From the NCBI GenBank assembly GCA_051880475.1, contig JBJEOA010000065.1, positions 129,345 through 193,344 on the forward strand: 64,000 bases of DNA, in the 5' to 3' direction. Origin of the DNA: JAUUSJ01 sp051880475 (GTDB lineage Bacteria; Bacillota; Clostridia; Lachnospirales; Lachnospiraceae). A program made the position numbers and the translations under genes. Of the stretch, positions 60,434 through 64,000 are shown in pieces. The first letter of the stretch is position 1, and every line of letters begins with the position of its first letter. A model generated the notes under the pieces. The model ran no database searches. It saw nothing but the letters and a program-made list of their open reading frames with translations, and was not told the DNA's origin.

Positions 60434-61384
60434 ATGCGTTATATTAATGAATTGAGAGAAGGAGAAATTGTCGGAGACATTTACCTTTGTAAAATGAAAC
60501 AAGTAGCAAAGACGAAAGCTGGAAAGAGCTATTATTCTTTGATTTTACAGGATAAAACAGGAAGTCTTGATGCAAAGATTTGGGAACTTTCTAATGGAAT
60601 TGATCATTTTGATGCGATGGACTATATTAAGGTTGAAGGTCAGGTGACTAGTTTTCAGGGAAATCTTCAATTAAATGTGCGAAGAGTAAGAAAAGTAAAA
60701 GAGGGAGAGTATTATCCAGAGGATTATATCCCATGTACAGATAAAAATGTAGATATTATGTATAAGGAAGTGCTTGTCCTTATCAATAAGGTGAGCGATA
60801 TTTATCTTCGTCAGCTTCTTATTAAAATTTTTGGAGACAAAACATTTGAAAAGAGATTTAAGGCACATTCTGCGGCGAAGAGAGTGCACCACGGATTTAT
60901 GGGTGGGTTGCTTGAACATACGCTAGCTGTGGCAAAGCTTTGTGAATTTTACTGTACGCAGTATCCAATTTTAAATCGAGATTTGCTTATCACAGCGGCA
61001 CTTTGTCATGATATTGGAAAGTTAGAGGAGCTTTCTAGTTTCCCTGAGAATGACTATACGGATGAGGGACAGCTGATTGGACATATTATTATTGGAACGA
61101 TGATGCTAGAAGATAAGATAAGAGAGATTCCTAAATTTCCAAAGAAGCTTGCAAATGAATTAAAGCATTGTATTTTGGCACACCACGGTGAGCTTGAGTT
61201 TGGCTCTCCAAAAAAACCAGCCCTTATCGAGGCGTTAGCTCTTACATTTGCGGATAATACGGATGCTAAGATTCAGACATTTAAGGAGGCTTTGGCAGAG
61301 AAAAAGGACGGCGAGGAGTGGATTGGATATAATCGTTTATTTGAGAGTAATATTCGAGAGACAAGTAAGCCAAACTTGAAGTAG
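60434..61384 (+). CDS. yhaM: 3'-5' exoribonuclease YhaM (OB-fold plus HD domain)
   Basis: The 316-residue protein has an N-terminal OB-fold nucleic-acid-binding domain (about 10-90, YSLILQDKTGSLDAKIWE) and an HD metal-dependent phosphohydrolase domain with HHGFMGGLLEHTLAVAKL, LITAALCHDIGKLEEL and ILAHHGELEFGSP. YhaM-type enzymes trim RNA or DNA 3' ends. Start ATG 60434 follows AAAGGGG. Confidence 0.94.
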   Translation: MRYINELREGEIVGDIYLCKMKQVAKTKAGKSYYSLILQDKTGSLDAKIWELSNGIDHFDAMDYIKVEGQVTSFQGNLQLNVRRVRKVKEGEYYPEDYIPCTDKNVDIMYKEVLVLINKVSDIYLRQLLIKIFGDKTFEKRFKAHSAAKRVHHGFMGGLLEHTLAVAKLCEFYCTQYPILNRDLLITAALCHDIGKLEELSSFPENDYTDEGQLIGHIIIGTMMLEDKIREIPKFPKKLANELKHCILAHHGELEFGSPKKPALIEALALTFADNTDAKIQTFKEALAEKKDGEEWIGYNRLFESNIRETSKPNLK

Positions 61385-61524
61385 ATATTTGTGGAATTTA
61401 TATAAGAACTTGGATAAGGATTGTGGAAGATTTTGCTTTTGCAATCCTTTCGTTGAGTTAGACGAAAAGGGGATAGCAACGGTAGAGATTAGAGAGAAAC
61501 AGTATGAAATAGATGGAGGACAAG

Positions 61525-62973
61525 ATGAGCCTAACAGAGAAAAAGAAAATCGAGAAAAACGATATATATGAGATTGTGATTGAGGATATGACAGAGGCTG
61601 GAGAGGGGCTTGGGAAGATGGATGGATATCCTCTTTTTGTGAAAGATGCAATTGTGGGAGATACAATTCTTGCAAAGGTGATTAAGGCGAAAAAAAATTA
61701 TGGATATGGAAGATTAGAGAAAGTATTGAGTCCATCGGAATTTAGAGTAGCTCCACCATGTCCAGTCGCAAGACAATGCGGAGGATGTACGATTCAGGCG
61801 CTTTCTTATGAAAAGCAGTTGGATTTGAAATATAAAAAGGTAAAAAACTGTCTAGAGAGAATCGGAGGATTTTCTAAGGAAGAGATAGAAGAGAAAATGG
61901 AGGGAATCTATGGTATGGAGATTCCTTATCACTATCGAAATAAAGCACAATTTCCAGTCGGGACAGATAAAGATGGAAAACTTATTGCTGGGTTTTATGC
62001 AGGAAGAACTCACAATATTATCGAGAATACCGATTGTCTCATTCAAAATGTAAAAAATAAAGAAATTCTAGATATCGTGCTCTCGTATATGAAAACAAAT
62101 CATGTGAAGCCTTATGACGAGAGACAGCATAAAGGATGCGTCCGCCATATTTTAACTCGAGTTGGGTACGTAACTGGCGAGATTATGGTCTGTCTCATTA
62201 TCAATGGCTCTAAAAAACAGCTAAAGAAAAAAGAAGAGCTTGTAGAATCCTTAAAGAAGATAGAGGGAATGACAAGTATTGTTTTAAATTATAATAGTGA
62301 GAAGACAAATCGAATTTTGGGAGATGAGTGTGAGACAATTTGGGGCAGAGATTATATTGTCGACTATATCGGTGATGTGGAGTACCAGATTGGACCTCTC
62401 TCTTTTTATCAGGTAAATCCGCAGCAGACAAAACGCCTCTATGATAAAGTCATGGAATACGCAAATCTAAAGGGCGAGGAAATTGTCTGGGACTTATACT
62501 GTGGAATTGGGACTATTTCCCTATTTCTAGCACAGAAGGCAAAGAAAGTTTATGGAGTAGAGATTGTCGAGGGTGCAATCGACGACGCCAGAAAAAATGC
62601 GAAAAGAAATGGAATGACTCACACACAATTCTTTGTCGGAAAGGCAGAAGAAATCTTCCCAATGCAATATGAAAAAAATCACGAAAAAGCGGATGTTGTC
62701 GTCGTAGACCCGCCAAGAAAAGGCTGTGATGCGGTACTCCTTAACACGATTATGGACATGGCTCCAGAGAGGGTTGTGTATGTGAGTTGTGATCCAGGGA
62801 CATTGGCTAGGGATTTGAGGATTTTGTGTGAGAGTGCGTATGAGGTTGAGAAAGTGGCGGTGTATGACCAGTTTTGTCATAGTATGCATGTGGAGAGTGT
62901 GGTTCTTTTGTCCCAACGGAAAGCAGATGATTATGTTGAGGTGGAATTGGAGTTGAGTGAGTTGGATTTATAA
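61525..62973 (+). CDS. rlmCD: 23S rRNA (uracil-C5)-methyltransferase RlmCD-like
   Basis: The 482-residue protein methylates 23S rRNA uridines with SAM. It has an N-terminal TRAM domain (about 10-65, IEDMTEAGEGLGKMDGYPLF), the 4Fe-4S cysteines C-P-V-A-R-x-C-G-G-C (about 83-92), the SAM motif VWDLYCGIGTISLFLA, catalytic Cys in DPPRKGCDAV and VYVSCDPGTLARDL. ATG 61525 is 5 nt after GGAGGA; ATG 61513 precedes the SD. Many clostridial homologues carry a further C-terminal domain; here the frame ends at 62973 and a tail fragment lies in another frame just beyond. Confidence 0.93.
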   Translation: MSLTEKKKIEKNDIYEIVIEDMTEAGEGLGKMDGYPLFVKDAIVGDTILAKVIKAKKNYGYGRLEKVLSPSEFRVAPPCPVARQCGGCTIQALSYEKQLDLKYKKVKNCLERIGGFSKEEIEEKMEGIYGMEIPYHYRNKAQFPVGTDKDGKLIAGFYAGRTHNIIENTDCLIQNVKNKEILDIVLSYMKTNHVKPYDERQHKGCVRHILTRVGYVTGEIMVCLIINGSKKQLKKKEELVESLKKIEGMTSIVLNYNSEKTNRILGDECETIWGRDYIVDYIGDVEYQIGPLSFYQVNPQQTKRLYDKVMEYANLKGEEIVWDLYCGIGTISLFLAQKAKKVYGVEIVEGAIDDARKNAKRNGMTHTQFFVGKAEEIFPMQYEKNHEKADVVVVDPPRKGCDAVLLNTIMDMAPERVVYVSCDPGTLARDLRILCESAYEVEKVAVYDQFCHSMHVESVVLLSQRKADDYVEVELELSELDL

Positions 62974-63067
62974 TTTACCGAAGTCGGAAGATAGCAGACA
63001 GCCTCAGTGTCCAGTGGAGAAGGAAAAGGCTATAAGAGATGCGTTGGAGCATTTTGGGATGGTATAG
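62969..63067 (+). pseudogene. Orphan C-terminal coding fragment, out of frame after rlmCD
   Basis: Frame +2 relative to rlmCD reads YNLPKSEDSRQPQ and then CPVEKEKAIRDALEHFGMV to a TAG at 63065. It has no start or SD, yet reads as protein. From memory this ending resembles the C-terminal tail found on many Lachnospiraceae RlmCD-type methyltransferases. A deletion with a frameshift at about 62970 would explain why it is detached. Confidence 0.55.
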
Positions 63068-63079
63068 AGAGGTGAGCAT

Positions 63080-63325
63080 ATGGCATTAAACTATACGGTG
63101 TATCATTATGATGGTAGCAGGAATGTAATTGTTATGACGGATATGGATGGTAAGGAACTTGTAATTGATTGAGATAAGGCAGAAGCGCAGGTTACGTTTG
63201 ACGAGCTGGAGGATGTGGGATGTCTGGCAAGATTTGCAAGGGAAGAACCGGCGAGCTATGTGAGCTTTGCCATGCGTCTGGGCGAATTGCAGGATTATGT
63301 GGATGTGTGGAATGAGTTGAATTAA
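63080..63325 (+). pseudogene. Small reading frame broken by an in-frame TGA
   Basis: AGAGGTGAG then ATG 63080 begins MALNYTVYHYDGSRNVIVMT; 30 codons later TGA (63170-63172) interrupts, after which the same frame continues for 50 codons (DKAEAQVTFDELEDVGCL, YVSFAMRLGELQDYVD) to TAA 63323. The joined product would be about 81 residues. Codons here are richer in G/C than neighbours, suggesting transfer. I do not recognise the family; accessory proteins of conjugative elements are the nearest impression. Confidence 0.6.
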
Positions 63326-63339
63326 AGGGAGGTACACAT

Positions 63340-63366
63340 ATGTGTGGAATGACATCTAATCAGTAA
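63340..63366 (+). pseudogene. Eight-codon start remnant
   Basis: A strong SD (AGGGAGG) precedes ATG 63340, but the frame encodes only MCGMTSNQ before TAA at 63364. This looks like the truncated beginning of a lost gene at the edge of the decayed segment. Confidence 0.4.
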
Positions 63367-63389
63367 TGTAAATTGATTGGAGGAAGAAT

Positions 63390-63863
63390 ATGAATATAAA
63401 TATTAGAAAAATAAATGGAAATGAATATAAGTTGCTGAACGACTTTTTGTATGAGGCAATTTTTATTCCTGAGGGAGTGGAAGCACCACTGAGAGAGATT
63501 ATTAATGCACCGGAATTACAGGTTTATGTGCAGGATTTTGGAACACAGAAAGATGATATTTGTTTTGTTGCAGAAGTAGAAGGGAAAATAATTGGAGCAG
63601 TTTGGGTTCGCATCATGGATGACTATGGACATGTGGAAGATGGTGTTCCGTCCTTTGCTATATCTCTATATAAAGAATATCACAGACATGGTATCGGAAC
63701 AGCAATGATGAAACAAATGCTTACAGAGTTGAAAAGCAAGGGATATAAGAAAACTTCTTTAGCAGCACAGAAGGAAAACTATGCTGTGAAGATGTATAAA
63801 AACGTTGGATTTGAGATTGTTGATGAAAACGATGAAGAATATATCATGGTGTGTGTATTATAA
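63390..63863 (+). CDS. GNAT-family N-acetyltransferase
   Basis: The 157-residue cytosolic protein has a GNAT fold: IGAVWVRIMDDYG (beta strand 4), ISLYKEYHRHGIGTAMMKQM (the acetyl-CoA pyrophosphate loop R-H-G-I-G-T) and YAVKMYKNVGFEIVDEN. The acetylated substrate is unknown. GGAGGAAG precedes the ATG. It lies just after the decayed segment. Confidence 0.9.
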   Translation: MNINIRKINGNEYKLLNDFLYEAIFIPEGVEAPLREIINAPELQVYVQDFGTQKDDICFVAEVEGKIIGAVWVRIMDDYGHVEDGVPSFAISLYKEYHRHGIGTAMMKQMLTELKSKGYKKTSLAAQKENYAVKMYKNVGFEIVDENDEEYIMVCVL

Positions 63864-63886
63864 TTGTGCAACAGATTGTTGCACAA
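63864..63886. other. Inverted repeat after the GNAT gene
   Basis: TTGTGCAACA pairs with TGTTGCACAA around GAT (63864-63886). No T tract follows, so it may be a processing hairpin or a regulator site for the next gene. Confidence 0.6.
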
Positions 63887-63901
63887 CAGGAGCTACTGGA
63901 T

Positions 63902-64000
63902 ATGAATAATAGAATAATTTACCATCCATTAACGGCAACTCCATTTAAAAGAAATATTGCTTACACAGAGTTGCCCCCTTGTAAAGAGTTGCATTCTTAT
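63902..64000 (+). CDS. Start of an AraC-type regulator (3' truncated)
   Basis: ATG 63902 with AGGAG 8 nt upstream opens a frame running off the window (33 codons): MNNRIIYHPLTATPF, then YTELPPCKELHSY. The phrase with PPCKELHSY resembles the N-terminal sensing domain (DUF6597-type) of certain AraC regulators. Only the N-terminus is visible, so the call is tentative. Confidence 0.5.
   Translation, partial: MNNRIIYHPLTATPFKRNIAYTELPPCKELHSY

Noticed and set aside
61389..61571. 60-codon frame between yhaM and rlmCD with three cysteines near its start
   Set aside because: TTG start without an SD, extends into the rlmCD coding region, and no recognised family; kept out though it cannot be fully excluded.
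63170..63172. Selenocysteine or stop-codon read-through at the in-frame TGA
   Set aside because: No hairpin of SECIS type is evident after the TGA, and adjacent fragments indicate decay.
1..64000. CRISPR arrays, intact insertion sequences or prophage
   Set aside because: No regularly spaced repeats, transposase, integrase or phage genes were seen in any part of the window.

Overview
The window is low-GC DNA from a Gram-positive, endospore-forming anaerobe of the Clostridia, most likely a Lachnospiraceae. The evidence is a T-box on ileS, spoIID/spoIIQ, clostridial-type SD sequences with TTG/GTG starts, and a small protein family I associate with this group. A run of 100 Ns shows it is a scaffolded draft or metagenomic contig. 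The genus cannot be assigned from sequence alone.

Layout: (1) 1-7.8 kb, housekeeping: the end of an SH3-like protein, nicotinate phosphoribosyltransferase, a T-box-controlled ileS and glycogen phosphorylase. (2) 7.8-29.7 kb, the centrepiece: a B12-dependent 1,2-propanediol (Pdu-type) bacterial microcompartment locus. A solitary corrinoid protein comes first. Next are a soluble PocR-domain histidine kinase and its AraC-type response regulator, then an alcohol dehydrogenase interrupted by the N gap, then one long operon. The operon holds shell proteins (PduA, B, K-like, J, N, T), diol dehydratase PduCDE, reactivase PduGH, an EutJ-like chaperone, a flavoprotein, a PduO fusion, aldehyde dehydrogenase PduP, PduS and a membrane permease. 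PduU and PduV lie just beyond on the opposite strand, separated from the operon by a glutaredoxin-like protein, a peroxiredoxin and a tiny protein built from three CPxCFY repeats. (3) 30-44 kb: spoIID and spoIIQ, a GIY-YIG protein, hemolysin III, a GH13 glucanase, tRNA-Leu and tRNA-Tyr, larB, pta, cysK with an Rrf2 regulator, a GntR regulator, azlCD and an AraC regulator. (4) 44-64 kb: AI-2E transporter, SDR enzyme, an envelope protein with a WecG/TagA-like protein, a sugar ABC ATPase with a CdaR-like regulator, CtpA, DegV, a polysaccharide deacetylase, murI, mutS2, acylphosphatase, YhaM and RlmCD. A decayed patch with orphan coding fragments follows, then a GNAT acetyltransferase and the start of an AraC-type regulator.

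How the Pdu locus should work: the PocR kinase senses a small molecule, probably the diol, and phosphorylates the YesN-like regulator, which activates the operon. Inside the shell, PduCDE with adenosylcobalamin (made by PduO after reduction by PduS, kept active by PduGH) converts propanediol to propionaldehyde. PduP oxidises the aldehyde to propionyl-CoA and PduQ reduces it to propanol. I recognise no PduL, PduW or PduF here, so phosphotransacylation, kinase activity and diol uptake must come from elsewhere or from unusual proteins such as the permease.

The most interesting items are the CPxCFY-repeat miniprotein, the acidic-then-basic tail on the PduK-like shell protein, a strong internal ribosome-binding site inside pduO, hairpins in the operon spacers, the solitary corrinoid protein beside the B12 locus, a palindromic repeat that carries promoter -35 boxes and creates false gene starts, and the decayed segment after rlmCD.
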